Positions 33,158 through 42,790 of a stretch of 47,465 nt of DNA are shown here, in pieces. The stretch comes from Rhizobium sp. ASV20. Its GTDB lineage: Bacteria > Pseudomonadota > Alphaproteobacteria > Rhizobiales > Rhizobiaceae. Every line of letters starts with the position of its first letter. Positions within the stretch are counted from its first letter, which is position 1. The position numbers were made by a program, and so were the translations under genes. Where the stretch lies: the NCBI RefSeq assembly GCF_016429015.1, contig NZ_JAELTU010000040.1:1-47465 (forward strand), given 5' to 3'. The notes under the pieces were generated by a model, which was not told the origin of the DNA, did no database searches, and was given only the letters and a program-made list of their open reading frames with translations.

Positions 33158-33322
33158 GCCTTCGTGCCTCCTCCGTTTCATGAAGAGGAAGGTATCGCTG
33201 CCCAGCCGGCTGTTCTTCCTTGGCTTCGACGGAGTGGGTGGAAAACTTCTCCTGCGATCCTTAGGAGATGAAAGACAGCCGGAGGCAGGCGCTATCAGAC
33301 CGCGAATACCGGCTGTGGGCGG

Positions 33323-35125
33323 TTATTTTTCGGCGGCCACTCGATTGTCGATGACGCCGTGAAGACGGATGGCCAATTCGATGGCGAAGCGTTTGTCAGG
33401 ACTTTCGACATCGACACCAAAGAGCTCCTGGATCCGCGACAGGCGATAGCGCAGCGTCGTCACGTGCAGGCCCATCGTATCGGCACAGGCCTGACTGCGG
33501 CAGCCTTCCTGAAGATAGGTCGACAAAGTTTCGAGATAGGGGGTGCCATTCTCGCGATCGTGCTCCGCGATGGCACCGACACTGTCCTGCACGAAATTGC
33601 GGATATCGCCGGTCTCGGACGCGGCCACCAGCATCGGCAATGGCCCGAAATCCTGCGCGGCAAGCGCCCCAGTCAGACCGAAGGACCGCCCGATGCGGAT
33701 CATTCGGCCACATCGCTCCCAGGCCGAGGGATAGTCGGCAAGGGTCGCGCAGCGACTGCCGGCAACGACGATGGGCTCCTCATCGAAATAGCGGCCGAGC
33801 TCTTCGGCGATACGGCGCGTAAGCTTGGCTGTGCGCTCCTGCTTCTTGCCAGCATCGTAGGGAACAAGGCAAACAACGCCGCCATCGATCGCAATGAGGC
33901 TTGCCGGCAATTGCACCTGCTGCATGATCCGCGAGAGCGTGTGCTCCACATCGACGGACGCCCCTCCGAACGCCTTGGTCTTTTCCGGGAAGTCGACGAC
34001 GATCATCTGTTGAGGGGTTGAAAAGCCAAGACCCAGGCGCTGGGCGCGCAGGGCGATATCATTGGCATTGCGCCACCTCGCCTCGACGACCTCGAAAAAC
34101 AATTCGCTCTGCGTGCGCGTTTCAAAGCGAAAGCGGATGAAACTACGCATCATCTGGACGCTGAGCGCGAATTTGGCGCTGTCAAGCATAAGCAGGTCGA
34201 GGTCGCTGAACTCCCGTTCGGTCGGGAAGATAATCAGAGCGCCGACCAGCTGCATATCGACCCTCAGCGGCTCAATGCGGGTGGATAGCTTGAAGCGCCT
34301 CCCGCCGTCGTCGAGAAACAGGCTGGCTGTGTCGGCCACGCCAGTCTCGATTGTATCGCGCGCGGTTTTCACAAGGGATCGTGCGAGAGCGTTCGAGGCC
34401 ATTTCCTGCCAGGAGCTGTCGTCAAGGGATGCCAGAGGCGATCGACCGGCAATCAGCTGATTGGCGGTAAAGTCAACCACGACAAGCGGGTTGGCGAACA
34501 TCGTGCCGACTATAGCCGACAACGACGAGACGGCCCCATCGCTGAGGACATGCTCCAGAAGCGACGTATGTGTCTCTAAAGCGCGTTCAAGCCTCTGCGC
34601 CGACCGCTTTTCAGCCTCCAGCCGATGTTCCCGCTCGACGGCTATGGCGCCCAGATGGATGATCGTGCCGAGAAATGCGAGATCTTCCTCGGAAACATCG
34701 GTGACCTGGCGAGCGATGACGCTCAGCACCATTGGCCGCCCCTCCGCATCCCGGCAATTCATCGGCATGACCAGAACGGTTCGATAGTCGCGCTCGAAGG
34801 CCTCCTTGCGATAGCCCGGGAATTCAGCGGACTCTCTTGCGTCGCGGATATAGACAGGTTCGTTGCGCTGGAGCGCGATCAAGGATGGGCTTGTCGCAAG
34901 CTCCCATTTGTCAGGCAATTGCCGTTCGATCAGTGTGGGATCGTGGCGAACGATGACATGGGCATAACCGTGGGCGGCATCGATGCCCATGACGGAACCG
35001 AGCGCCCAGTTGGCGTGGCGACAGGCGGCGGCAACGAGGTGCTGCAAGATGGTCGCAAGATCCCCGCCGCTATTGATCTGGCTGGCGACGTCCCTAAGGG
35101 ACAATATCTGAGATTTCTGATCCAA
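33323..35125 (-). CDS. PucR/CdaR-type transcriptional regulator with GAF sensor
   Basis: 600 residues. An N-terminal GAF-like domain (about 10-165: LVAAACRHANWALGSVMGIDAAHGYAH) is followed by a coiled-coil linker, a central PucR/CdaR GGDEF-like region and a C-terminal HTH_30 (YLETLSTYLQEGCRSQACADTMGLHVTTLRYRLSRIQELFGVDVES). Family members activate catabolism genes in response to pathway metabolites. It lies upstream of the flavin-reductase operon in the same direction and divergent from the DUF1185 gene, so it probably controls both. Confidence 0.88.
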   Translation of the reverse strand: MDQKSQILSLRDVASQINSGGDLATILQHLVAAACRHANWALGSVMGIDAAHGYAHVIVRHDPTLIERQLPDKWELATSPSLIALQRNEPVYIRDARESAEFPGYRKEAFERDYRTVLVMPMNCRDAEGRPMVLSVIARQVTDVSEEDLAFLGTIIHLGAIAVEREHRLEAEKRSAQRLERALETHTSLLEHVLSDGAVSSLSAIVGTMFANPLVVVDFTANQLIAGRSPLASLDDSSWQEMASNALARSLVKTARDTIETGVADTASLFLDDGGRRFKLSTRIEPLRVDMQLVGALIIFPTEREFSDLDLLMLDSAKFALSVQMMRSFIRFRFETRTQSELFFEVVEARWRNANDIALRAQRLGLGFSTPQQMIVVDFPEKTKAFGGASVDVEHTLSRIMQQVQLPASLIAIDGGVVCLVPYDAGKKQERTAKLTRRIAEELGRYFDEEPIVVAGSRCATLADYPSAWERCGRMIRIGRSFGLTGALAAQDFGPLPMLVAASETGDIRNFVQDSVGAIAEHDRENGTPYLETLSTYLQEGCRSQACADTMGLHVTTLRYRLSRIQELFGVDVESPDKRFAIELAIRLHGVIDNRVAAEK

Positions 35126-35305
35126 CGGCCACGTCTCCCAGGCCGGCCTCCTGCGGCCCGATCAGCATCATGCGTGCACCCGCGCAGCAAGTCTACTTCG
35201 TTTCGGTGGAAGTTTTTACAATGACTTCCTCGAAATCAAGGATGAAGCATCGTGAGTTCCAGCTAGTCTTTGATCAACCTCAACCGGATATAGTGGCGCT
35301 TCGCA

Positions 35306-35902
35306 ATGACACTCGAGATCAGAAAAATCTGCACCTTTCTGGAAGAAACGCTCGTCGAAGGCGGCCGGACGGCGTCTCGACCAGTCAATATCGTCGTGGT
35401 CTCGGCCATCATCCCCAACCCCTGGGCCGGACGCGGCTTTGTCGAGAATCTAAGACCTGAAATCATCCGCATCGCCGGCGAGTTGAGTCGGGAAATGACG
35501 AAACGGCTGCTCGGACAAATACCGGCCGACAGGATCGAGGCCTGCGGCAAGGCAGCCGCTGTCGGCGTCAACGGCGAAATAGAGCACGGGTCAGCGTTGA
35601 TCCATACGCTGCGCTTCGGCAATCCTTTCCGCGAAGCAATCGGCGGAACCAACTATCTGGAATTTACAAACACCCGCAACGCGCCAGGCGCTCTTCTGTC
35701 TTTGCCAATGATGCACAAGAGCGAAACAGGCAAGCGCTCGCACTTCCTCACCGCGAATTTCCAGATCGCCGATGCGCCCGGCCCGGACGAGATCATCGTG
35801 GCGATCGGCGCCTCCGACAACGGTCGCGCGCATGCACGCATTGCCGACCGGTTTCAGGATATGGCCGAGATGGAAGCGGAGATGGGGGCGGTGCGGGACT
35901 AG
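35306..35902 (+). CDS. 'Amino acid synthesis' family protein (DUF1185)
   Basis: 198-residue protein of the family PF06684. MTLEIRKICTFLEETLVEGGR at the start and the VVVSAIIPNPWAGRGF segment are typical, as is the GGTNYLEFTNTRNAPG stretch. The function is unknown despite the family name. Homologues often sit beside luciferase-like monooxygenase and amino-acid transporter genes, as here, which suggests an enzyme of the same pathway. It is divergent from the PucR-type regulator across 180 bp. The ATG at 35306 was chosen because the homology begins there. Confidence 0.85.
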   Translation: MTLEIRKICTFLEETLVEGGRTASRPVNIVVVSAIIPNPWAGRGFVENLRPEIIRIAGELSREMTKRLLGQIPADRIEACGKAAAVGVNGEIEHGSALIHTLRFGNPFREAIGGTNYLEFTNTRNAPGALLSLPMMHKSETGKRSHFLTANFQIADAPGPDEIIVAIGASDNGRAHARIADRFQDMAEMEAEMGAVRD

Positions 35903-36216
35903 CATCTTGAGCAGAATGATCGGTCGGCTTGCCGAATAACGATCTTGGCACAGCCGACGGACTACCCGGCAATCGATACATTCTCCGGCCCGATGATAGC
36001 AGCCGAGAGCAGCAGAGGTTCCATTGCGACCTAGCGATAGACCCGCATGAGAGTGCGGCCTGGGGAAGACGGCGACCGCGTGACACAATGCAAAGCGGGC
36101 GGCCTTGGTACCGAAAACAATGGATCCGGAACACGACCCTCGTGCAGAAGGCTTATCAGCTCAAACCTCAAATGCTACTGGTCTGAGAACGATGAGGGAC
36201 AATAAGCAGCTTTCCA
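35903..36216. other. Intergenic stretch before doeX
   Basis: About 310 bases separating the unknown-substrate cluster from the ectoine cluster. No coding frame, RNA or clear promoter motif was recognised. Confidence 0.5.
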
Positions 36217-36711
36217 ATGAAATTAGATGCAATCGATCTGCGGATACTCGATGCCATTCAACTTGATGGCCGGATCACCAAGCTCGCACTTGCCGACAAG
36301 GTCGGATTGTCCCCTACCCCGTGCTGGCTGCGTCTTCGAAAGTTGGAAAAGGCCGGGATCATCACAGGCTATCATGCGCATCTGTCACTGCGGCGTCTCG
36401 CTCCGATCGCCAGCGTCATGGTGGAACTAACCCTTGCCAATCATCGCCAGGCCGATTTCGAGCGCTTCGAACGCGCAATTGCCGCGACGCCAGAAATCGT
36501 TGCCTGCTGGGCAGTCGGCGGCGGCGTCGACTATATTTTGAAAATCATGGCGGCCAATATCGACGCCTACCAGCGGCTGATTGACGATCTCCTTGATCGC
36601 GACCTCGGCATAGAACGCTATTTCACCTATATCGTGACCAAGACGGTGAAGGAGGAGACCGTGCTGCCCGTCATCGATCTGCTTTCTCAAGGTGTGCCCA
36701 GCGACAAATAG
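36217..36711 (+). CDS. doeX: DoeX, Lrp/AsnC-family regulator of ectoine catabolism
   Basis: 164 residues. The AsnC HTH (LDAIDLRILDAIQLDGRITKLALADKVGLSPTPCWLRLRKLEKAGIITGYHA) is followed by a RAM ligand domain (residues ~70-150). On its own the family is generic; the name rests on context, because the next genes are a semialdehyde dehydrogenase, a class III aminotransferase and the MocR regulator EnuR, the arrangement found in ectoine-degradation clusters. There DoeX senses the intermediates acetyl-diaminobutyrate or diaminobutyrate. Confidence 0.82.
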   Translation: MKLDAIDLRILDAIQLDGRITKLALADKVGLSPTPCWLRLRKLEKAGIITGYHAHLSLRRLAPIASVMVELTLANHRQADFERFERAIAATPEIVACWAVGGGVDYILKIMAANIDAYQRLIDDLLDRDLGIERYFTYIVTKTVKEETVLPVIDLLSQGVPSDK

Positions 36712-36831
36712 AGAAACTCTCTACCGTCGCCCCGCTTTTTAGATCCTTTCTCTCTTCTGCCTGCCAGCAATGGACAATCTCTCGCGGCGTTCCGTGCCAG
36801 CATTGGAGCATCTGGAACGAGAGACCCGACC

Positions 36832-38328
36832 ATGACCGCGCTCCACGCCCGCGCCACCTATCATGAAGCCCTTTCGCGGCTGAACGACCGTCATCTCCTG
36901 CGAGACCTCTCCTATGTCGCTGGCCGTTGGGTCGCGGGCAAGGCCAATCAAAGCTTCGAAGTGAAAGACCCGGCATCTTCCGCGACGCTCGCCTGGGTTT
37001 CCAGTCTCGACAAGCAAGAGACCATCAACGCCGTCGACGCCGCAGCGGAGGCTTTTGTCGCCTGGCGCTCGCTGCTGCCGCAGCAGCGGTCGGCGATCCT
37101 GCGCAGATGGCATGACCTCATGCTCGAGGCACGCGAGGATCTGGCGCTCATCATGACGCTGGAACAGGGCAAACCGCTCGCCGAATCCCGCGGTGAGATC
37201 GATTATGCCGCTGGCTTTATCGAGTGGTATGCCGAGGAAGCCAAGCGCATCAATGTCGAGAGCGTCAGCAGTCATCTGCCCGATGCCGAAATGTTCGTTC
37301 GCAGGGAGGCCCTGGGTGTCGTCGGCATCGTCACGCCCTGGAATTTTCCCGCGGCGATGATTACCCGCAAGGCGGCCGCCGCCCTTGCCGCCGGTTGCAC
37401 TGTCGTCGCCCACCCCTCATCCGAAACGCCACTGTCGGCGCTGGCACTTGCCGAGCTTGGCGAACGCGCCGGCCTTCCGGCGGGTGTGTTCAACGTCGTG
37501 ACCGGCGATGCAGCAACCATTGTCGGCGTCCTCTGCGACGATCCGCGCGTCAGAGCCTTGAGCTTCACCGGTTCGACCAGCATTGGTAAATTGATCGCCG
37601 GCCAGTGCGCCGCAAGCATGAAACGGCTTGTCATGGAGCTTGGCGGTCATGCGCCTTTGATCGTCTTCGACGATGCCGATCTCGACCGCGCGGTCGATAT
37701 TGCCGTCAATGCCAAATTCGCGACTTCCGGCCAGGATTGCCTCGCGGCCAACCGCATTTTCGTTCAGCGCTCGATCATGGACGCTTTCGTTTCTGCCTTC
37801 GCCAAGCGCATCGAAGCCCTTAAGGTCGGAAACGGATTGGATCGTAGCGTCGAGATCGGCCCGCTCATGCACGAACGCGCCGTTGCCAAGGTCGAGGAAC
37901 AAGTTGCAGACGCCTTAAAGCGTGGCGCACGGCTGGTCACCGGCGGCAAACGCCACGCCGCCGGCCCACTCTTCTTCCAGCCGACATTGCTCGCCGATCC
38001 CGCGCCGGATGCCCTGATCATGCATGAGGAAACGTTCGGACCTGTCGCCGCCGTAACCTCCTTCGATACCGAAGACGAGGTCGTCACACGGGCGAACGAC
38101 ACCGAATACGGTCTGGTTGCCTATGTCGTGACGGCGAACGGCGCTCGCCAGATGCGGCTTGGACGGGCACTCGAATACGGCATGGTGGCCATCAACCGCG
38201 TGAAGATTACCGGCGGCCCGATCCCATTCGGCGGCTGGAAGCAATCCGGCCTCGGCCGCGAAGGCTCCCGCCACGGCATCGAGGCCTTCACCGAGCTCAA
38301 ATATCTCTGCGTCGACACGACAGCCTGA
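36832..38328 (+). CDS. doeC: DoeC, semialdehyde dehydrogenase of ectoine breakdown
   Basis: 498-residue NAD(P)-dependent dehydrogenase of the succinate-semialdehyde (GabD) type: VVGIVTPWNFPAAMITRKAAAALAAGC, catalytic Glu in MELGGHAPLIVFDDAD and Cys in TSGQDCLAANRIFV. In this pathway it would oxidise aspartate semialdehyde to aspartate. It is 120 bp after doeX and 30 bp before doeD. From sequence alone it could equally be GabD; the neighbours favour DoeC. Confidence 0.85.
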   Translation: MTALHARATYHEALSRLNDRHLLRDLSYVAGRWVAGKANQSFEVKDPASSATLAWVSSLDKQETINAVDAAAEAFVAWRSLLPQQRSAILRRWHDLMLEAREDLALIMTLEQGKPLAESRGEIDYAAGFIEWYAEEAKRINVESVSSHLPDAEMFVRREALGVVGIVTPWNFPAAMITRKAAAALAAGCTVVAHPSSETPLSALALAELGERAGLPAGVFNVVTGDAATIVGVLCDDPRVRALSFTGSTSIGKLIAGQCAASMKRLVMELGGHAPLIVFDDADLDRAVDIAVNAKFATSGQDCLAANRIFVQRSIMDAFVSAFAKRIEALKVGNGLDRSVEIGPLMHERAVAKVEEQVADALKRGARLVTGGKRHAAGPLFFQPTLLADPAPDALIMHEETFGPVAAVTSFDTEDEVVTRANDTEYGLVAYVVTANGARQMRLGRALEYGMVAINRVKITGGPIPFGGWKQSGLGREGSRHGIEAFTELKYLCVDTTA

Positions 38329-38358
38329 CGCTCCCAATAGAAAAGAAGGAACCATAAC

Positions 38359-39738
38359 ATGTTGGACAAGCGCAACGAACTCAACGCCTGGGACCGGGAC
38401 CACTTCTTCCATCCCTCGACCCACATGGGAATGCACGCCCGCGGCGAAACGCCGACCCGTGTCATCTCCGGAGCCGAAGGCGTTTACATCACCGATACCA
38501 ACGGCCGGAAGAGCCTCGATGCCTTTGCCGGCCTCTATTGCGTCAACGTCGGCTATGGCCGCCAGAAGATTGCCGATGCGATCGCCGGGCAGGCTAAAAA
38601 CCTTGCTTATTACCACGCCTATGTCGGCCACGGCACGGAAGCCTCGATCACGCTTTCGAAGATGATCATCGACCGCGCGCCCGAAGGCATGAGTCGCGTC
38701 TACTTCGGCCTTTCCGGCTCCGATGCCAACGAGACCAACATCAAGCTCATCTGGTACTACAACAATATTCTCGGTCGCCCCGACAAGAAGAAAATCATAT
38801 CGCGCTGGCGCGGCTATCATGGCTCTGGCGTCATGACGGGCAGCCTTACAGGCCTCGAACTCTTCCACAAGGCCTTCGACCTGCCACGAGCGCCGATCCT
38901 GCATACCGAAGCGCCCTACTACTTCCGCCGCGCCGACCGGTCGATGAGCGAGGAACAGTTTGCGCAGCATTGCGCTGACAAGCTGGAGGAGATGATCCTC
39001 GCCGAAGGTCCGGAAACGGTCGCAGCCTTCATCGGCGAACCAATCCTCGGCACCGGTGGCATCGTTCCGCCGCCGAAGACCTACTGGCAGAAGATCCAGG
39101 CCGTTCTCGACAAATATGACGTCCTGCTCGTTGCCGACGAGGTCGTCACCGGCTTTGGCCGTCTCGGCTCGATGTTCGGCTCCGATCATTACGGGATGAA
39201 GCCGGACCTGATCACCATCGCCAAGGGCCTGACCTCGGCCTATGCGCCGCTTTCCGGCAGCATCGTCTCTGACAAGATGTGGCAGGTGCTCGTGCAAGGG
39301 TCGGATCAGCTTGGCGCGATCGGCCATGGCTGGACCTATTCCGCCCATCCGATCTGCGCAGCCGCCGGCATCGCCAATCTTGAACTGGTCGATGAACTCG
39401 GCATTGTCGAAAACGCGGGCTCGACCGGCGCATACTTCCGCTCCGAGCTTGCCAAGGCCGTCGGCGGCCACAGCCACGTCGGCGAGGTCCGCGGCGATGG
39501 GTTGATGGCAGCCATCGAGTTTGTCGAGGACAAGGACGACCGCAAGTTCTTCGACCCTGCGCAGAAGATCGGTCCGCAGGTGGCGGCAGCGCTGCTCGAG
39601 CGCGGCGTCATCGGCCGTGCCATGCCGCAGGGAGACATCCTGGGCTTTGCGCCGCCGCTCTGCCTGACGCGCGAGGAAGCCGATACCGTCGTCAAGGCGG
39701 CGGCTGGCGCCATCGATAGCGTGCTTTCGAAGCGCTGA
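38359..39738 (+). CDS. doeD: DoeD, class III aminotransferase (diaminobutyrate transaminase)
   Basis: 459-residue PLP-dependent omega-aminotransferase. LLVADEVVTGFGRLGSMFG carries the PLP-stacking Asp region; the Schiff-base Lys is in ITIAKGLTSAYAPLSG (near residue 288). In ectoine breakdown it converts L-2,4-diaminobutyrate to aspartate semialdehyde, the DoeC substrate. ATG 38359 has a GAAGGA site 30 bp after doeC, so the two are cotranscribed. A terminator-like hairpin follows at 39783. Confidence 0.86.
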   Translation: MLDKRNELNAWDRDHFFHPSTHMGMHARGETPTRVISGAEGVYITDTNGRKSLDAFAGLYCVNVGYGRQKIADAIAGQAKNLAYYHAYVGHGTEASITLSKMIIDRAPEGMSRVYFGLSGSDANETNIKLIWYYNNILGRPDKKKIISRWRGYHGSGVMTGSLTGLELFHKAFDLPRAPILHTEAPYYFRRADRSMSEEQFAQHCADKLEEMILAEGPETVAAFIGEPILGTGGIVPPPKTYWQKIQAVLDKYDVLLVADEVVTGFGRLGSMFGSDHYGMKPDLITIAKGLTSAYAPLSGSIVSDKMWQVLVQGSDQLGAIGHGWTYSAHPICAAAGIANLELVDELGIVENAGSTGAYFRSELAKAVGGHSHVGEVRGDGLMAAIEFVEDKDDRKFFDPAQKIGPQVAAALLERGVIGRAMPQGDILGFAPPLCLTREEADTVVKAAAGAIDSVLSKR

Positions 39739-39782
39739 TCCGATCCTTGCCGAGATAGCTCCAGGCAATCTATGCGGCGATG

Positions 39783-39812
39783 ACGCGGCCCGTTGTTGAC
39801 AAGGGGCCGCGT
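39783..39812 (+). terminator. Terminator-like hairpin after doeD
   Basis: ACGCGGCCC (39783-39791) pairs perfectly with GGGCCGCGT (39804-39812) around a 12-nt loop, 45 bp after the doeD stop and before the enuR operator. No long T-run. It would separate doeX-doeC-doeD from enuR. Confidence 0.65.
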
Positions 39813-39850
39813 TATCGCATTCGGTCGTCGCCATCCCGCGGCGAATGGTG

Positions 39851-39889
39851 TACATGGATTCCTCTAATTGTACCGGATTAATCCATGTA
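39851..39889. promoter_or_regulatory. Inverted repeat overlapping the enuR start, candidate EnuR operator
   Basis: TACATGGATT (39851-39860) and AATCCATGTA (39880-39889) form a perfect 10-bp inverted repeat with a 19-bp spacer. The right arm contains the enuR start codon. A related half-site CCGGATTA lies between them. MocR regulators commonly repress their own gene from such sites. The assignment is by position. Confidence 0.7.
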
Positions 39890-41315
39890 TCGTCATGATT
39901 CAGAAGACCAGGACAATGGTGCCTGGAAACCCGTCCTTCAGCATCGCAAGGGCGTCACCAAGCACAAGCTGCTTACCGACAAGATCATCGCGGACATCGA
40001 TGATGGCATCCTGCCGGTGCACACGCAGATGCCGACGCATCGCGATCTCGCCCATTCGCTCGGAATCTCGGTCCAGACCGTGAGCCTGAGTTACAAGGAA
40101 GCGGAGCGCCGCGGCTATCTGCGCGGCGAAGTCGGACGCGGCACTTTCGTGCGCAGCCGTGTCACGGAACGCGCCGACAGCTTCATGCTCGATCGCGATC
40201 CGAGCGGCAGCGCCGATCTCTCCATCATCCGGGCCGTCTACACCGAGGCGCATGAGCGATCGGCCAGGGAACTCATGCAGGCGCTTGCCGAAAGCGACAA
40301 TAGCAGCTTCATGCGGCCTTGCCGGCCAATCGCCGGCCTCGATGCCCATCGCGCCGCAGCACAGGTCTGGCTCTCGGGCCTGTCGGTCAAGGCGGATGCC
40401 GATCGGATCCTGATCACGAACGGCGCGGCGCACGGTCTCTTTCTTGCCGTCGCTTCGGTCGTGCGGCCGGGTGAGGTGGTGCTGACCGAAAACCTGACCG
40501 ATCACGGCATCATCGGCCTTGCCAATGTTCTAGGCTTCACCCTGCGCGGCCTTCCGACAGATCATGAGGGTATCTTGCCGGATGCCTTCGAGGCCGCCTG
40601 CGCCGTCGGCGACGTGTCGGCGCTTGTCATCGTCTCCTCGCTCGGCAACCCAACAAGCCATGTCATGGGGGCCGAGCGCCGGCGCGCGATCGCCGACATC
40701 GCCCACCGGCACGGTATCTTCGTCATCGAGGACGAAGTTTACAAACCGATGCTGCGGGAAGCGCTTCCCTCCATGCCCGATCTCATTCCCGAGCTCGGCT
40801 TCTTCGTAACCAGCTTTACAAAATCCGTGATGACGGGATTGCGCATCGGCTATCTCGTCGTGCCGGCCCATTACTCGATCCGCGCTGCGTCGATCCTGCG
40901 CGTTACCGGCTGGAGCGCCACCAATGTCGTTGCGGAAATGGCATCGCGCTGGGTGCTGGATGGGACGGCGCAAGCACTGCTTGCCGTCCAGCGAGGCGAG
41001 GCCGAGGCCCGACAGATGATCGTCTCCGAGGTGCTGGCCCCATTCGTTGCCGGCAGTCATCCGCTGTCGCTTTGCGCGTGGCTTTCGGTTCCGGAGCGCT
41101 GGACGGAGGAGGGTCTGGTACGGGCACTGGCCCGCAAGGGCGTCGCGGTGACGCCGTCCGATCCCTTCGTCGCCGGCGCAGAGCGACCGGGCGGCGGCAT
41201 CCGTATCTGTCTCGGCGGACGCCTGTCTCACTCCGCCCTTCGCTCGGCGCTGGAAACCGTTCGCGGCACCTTCGAACAACTACCCCCCGTCTTCGACGTC
41301 GGCTCGATCGTCTAG
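39885..41315 (+). CDS. enuR: EnuR, MocR-type (GntR-HTH plus aminotransferase-like) regulator
   Basis: 476 residues. The GntR winged helix is at ~25-92 ([47 protein letters not shown]), followed by an aminotransferase-like domain with the PLP-binding Lys near residue 313 in [15 protein letters not shown]. In ectoine users EnuR is a repressor whose PLP reacts with acetyl-diaminobutyrate or diaminobutyrate, releasing DNA. Its place next to doeCD and the ehu/eut operon supports that identity. The start ATG at 39885 lies inside an inverted repeat. The gene converges with ehuA (21-bp gap). Confidence 0.87.
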   Translation: MYRHDSEDQDNGAWKPVLQHRKGVTKHKLLTDKIIADIDDGILPVHTQMPTHRDLAHSLGISVQTVSLSYKEAERRGYLRGEVGRGTFVRSRVTERADSFMLDRDPSGSADLSIIRAVYTEAHERSARELMQALAESDNSSFMRPCRPIAGLDAHRAAAQVWLSGLSVKADADRILITNGAAHGLFLAVASVVRPGEVVLTENLTDHGIIGLANVLGFTLRGLPTDHEGILPDAFEAACAVGDVSALVIVSSLGNPTSHVMGAERRRAIADIAHRHGIFVIEDEVYKPMLREALPSMPDLIPELGFFVTSFTKSVMTGLRIGYLVVPAHYSIRAASILRVTGWSATNVVAEMASRWVLDGTAQALLAVQRGEAEARQMIVSEVLAPFVAGSHPLSLCAWLSVPERWTEEGLVRALARKGVAVTPSDPFVAGAERPGGGIRICLGGRLSHSALRSALETVRGTFEQLPPVFDVGSIV

Positions 41316-41336
41316 CATTGCCGCAGCGGATTTCGG

Positions 41337-42101
41337 TCAAAGGATCGAGCCCAGGAACTCCTTGGTGCGCTCTTGCCTGGGCGTGCTGAAGATCTCTTCC
41401 GGCTTGCCCTGCTCGCAGATCCGACCCTTGTCGAAGAAGCAGACGCGGTCGGACACTTCGCGGGCAAAGCGCATTTCGTGCGTGACCAAAAGCATGGTCA
41501 GGTCGTGTTCATGGGCAAGGTCACGGATGACGCCGAGCACTTCGCCGACGAGCTGCGGATCGAGTGCCGATGTCGGCTCGTCGAACAGCAGGACGCGCGG
41601 CCGCATGGCAAGCGCACGGGCGATCGCAACGCGCTGCTGCTGGCCGCCGGATAGCTGGCTCGGATAGTGATCCTTCTTTTCCGAAAGCCCGACCATGCGC
41701 AAAAGTTCGACCGCACGGCACTCGGCTTCCGCTCTCCCCAGCCCGAGCACGCGGGTCGGCGCCTCCACGACATTGCGCAGCACGGTCATGTGCGGAAACA
41801 GATTGAAGCTCTGGAAGACCATTCCGACATGAGTGCGGATCTGGCGAAGATGCGCTTCGCTGGCGAGGAACCGTCCGCGACCATTGTCCTGGTGGTAGGA
41901 CATGCCGGCCAGATGCAGGGTTCCCTCTTGGAAGGGTTCGAGCGTCATGAGGATGCGCAGGACCGTTGATTTTCCCGAGCCGGAAGGACCGATCAATGTC
42001 ACCTTCTCGCCAGGGATAACATCGAAGCAGAAATTGTCGAGCACGGTCAGGTGGCCGTAGCGCTTGGTCACATCTTGAAAGCGGATCAGTGGTTGCGTCA
42101 T
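41337..42101 (-). CDS. ehuA: EhuA, ectoine/hydroxyectoine ABC transporter ATPase
   Basis: 254-residue ATPase of the polar amino-acid uptake type, with Walker [10 protein letters not shown], signature LSGGQQQR, Walker B VLLFDEP and H-loop THE. It includes the insertion [12 protein letters not shown] common in EhuA proteins. It drives import of ectoine and 5-hydroxyectoine. It is the last gene of the visible minus-strand operon; its start overlaps the ehuD end by 4 bp. Assignment among amino-acid ATPases rests on the operon. Confidence 0.87.
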   Translation of the reverse strand: MTQPLIRFQDVTKRYGHLTVLDNFCFDVIPGEKVTLIGPSGSGKSTVLRILMTLEPFQEGTLHLAGMSYHQDNGRGRFLASEAHLRQIRTHVGMVFQSFNLFPHMTVLRNVVEAPTRVLGLGRAEAECRAVELLRMVGLSEKKDHYPSQLSGGQQQRVAIARALAMRPRVLLFDEPTSALDPQLVGEVLGVIRDLAHEHDLTMLLVTHEMRFAREVSDRVCFFDKGRICEQGKPEEIFSTPRQERTKEFLGSIL

Positions 42102-42790
42102 CTCAAAGCAATTCCGTTTTTCGGCAACGCCTTTTCGAGCCAGTGAATGGCTGCCGAGCAGACGAGCGTGAGGATGAGGAAGATCAGGCCGACGAGGGAA
42201 AGCGGCACCAGATACTCAAACGTCCGATCTCCGATGAGATTGGCAAGGTTGAGCATGTCGACCACCGTGACAACGGAGAGCACCGGCGTCTCTTTCAGCA
42301 TGGAGACGAGATAGTTGCCCATGGCCGGTATGATGCGGGGGATCGCCTGCGGGATGATGATATCCCAATAGGTGCGGCCGTGGCTGAGATTGAGGGCCGT
42401 CGCCGCCTCCCATTGCCCTCGAGGCACCGCATCGAGGCCACCCCGATAGACCTCGGACGTGTAGGCCGAATATTGCAGCCCGAGGGCCAGCGCACCGGTC
42501 AGGAAGGCAGGCAGCGTGATGCCGTAGATCGGCAGGACGTAGTAGATGAAGAACAGCTGGACAAGCAGCGGAGTGTCGCGCAGGAACTCGACGACGAAAG
42601 CCGTCGGCCAGGAGATCGCAATGAAGCGGCTGCGCCTGAGCAAGGCGAAGACGAGGCCGAGAACGAGGGCGATCGCAAAGCCGGCCGCCGCCGCCTCCAG
42701 TGTGACGATCAGACCGATGCCGAGGATCGGCAGGATCGACCATGCAAAGGACAGCGTCGTCGACGTATCCCAGGTGAAGCCATACATCAT
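42098..42790 (-). CDS. ehuD: EhuD, ectoine ABC transporter permease
   Basis: 230 residues from ATG 42788-42790, which overlaps the ehuC stop (ATGA); the frame runs back to 42844 but inside ehuC. The amino-acid permease core ([37 protein letters not shown]) carries an EAA loop ([29 protein letters not shown]). With EhuC it forms the membrane heterodimer. The order here is ehuB-C-D-A, not the ABCD order of S. meliloti. Confidence 0.86.
   Translation of the reverse strand: MMYGFTWDTSTTLSFAWSILPILGIGLIVTLEAAAAGFAIALVLGLVFALLRRSRFIAISWPTAFVVEFLRDTPLLVQLFFIYYVLPIYGITLPAFLTGALALGLQYSAYTSEVYRGGLDAVPRGQWEAATALNLSHGRTYWDIIIPQAIPRIIPAMGNYLVSMLKETPVLSVVTVVDMLNLANLIGDRTFEYLVPLSLVGLIFLILTLVCSAAIHWLEKALPKNGIALR

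Noticed and set aside
37915..39855. A 646-codon minus-strand frame opposite doeC and doeD
   Set aside because: Antisense shadow of two well-recognised genes; high-GC codon bias leaves the opposite strand free of stops.
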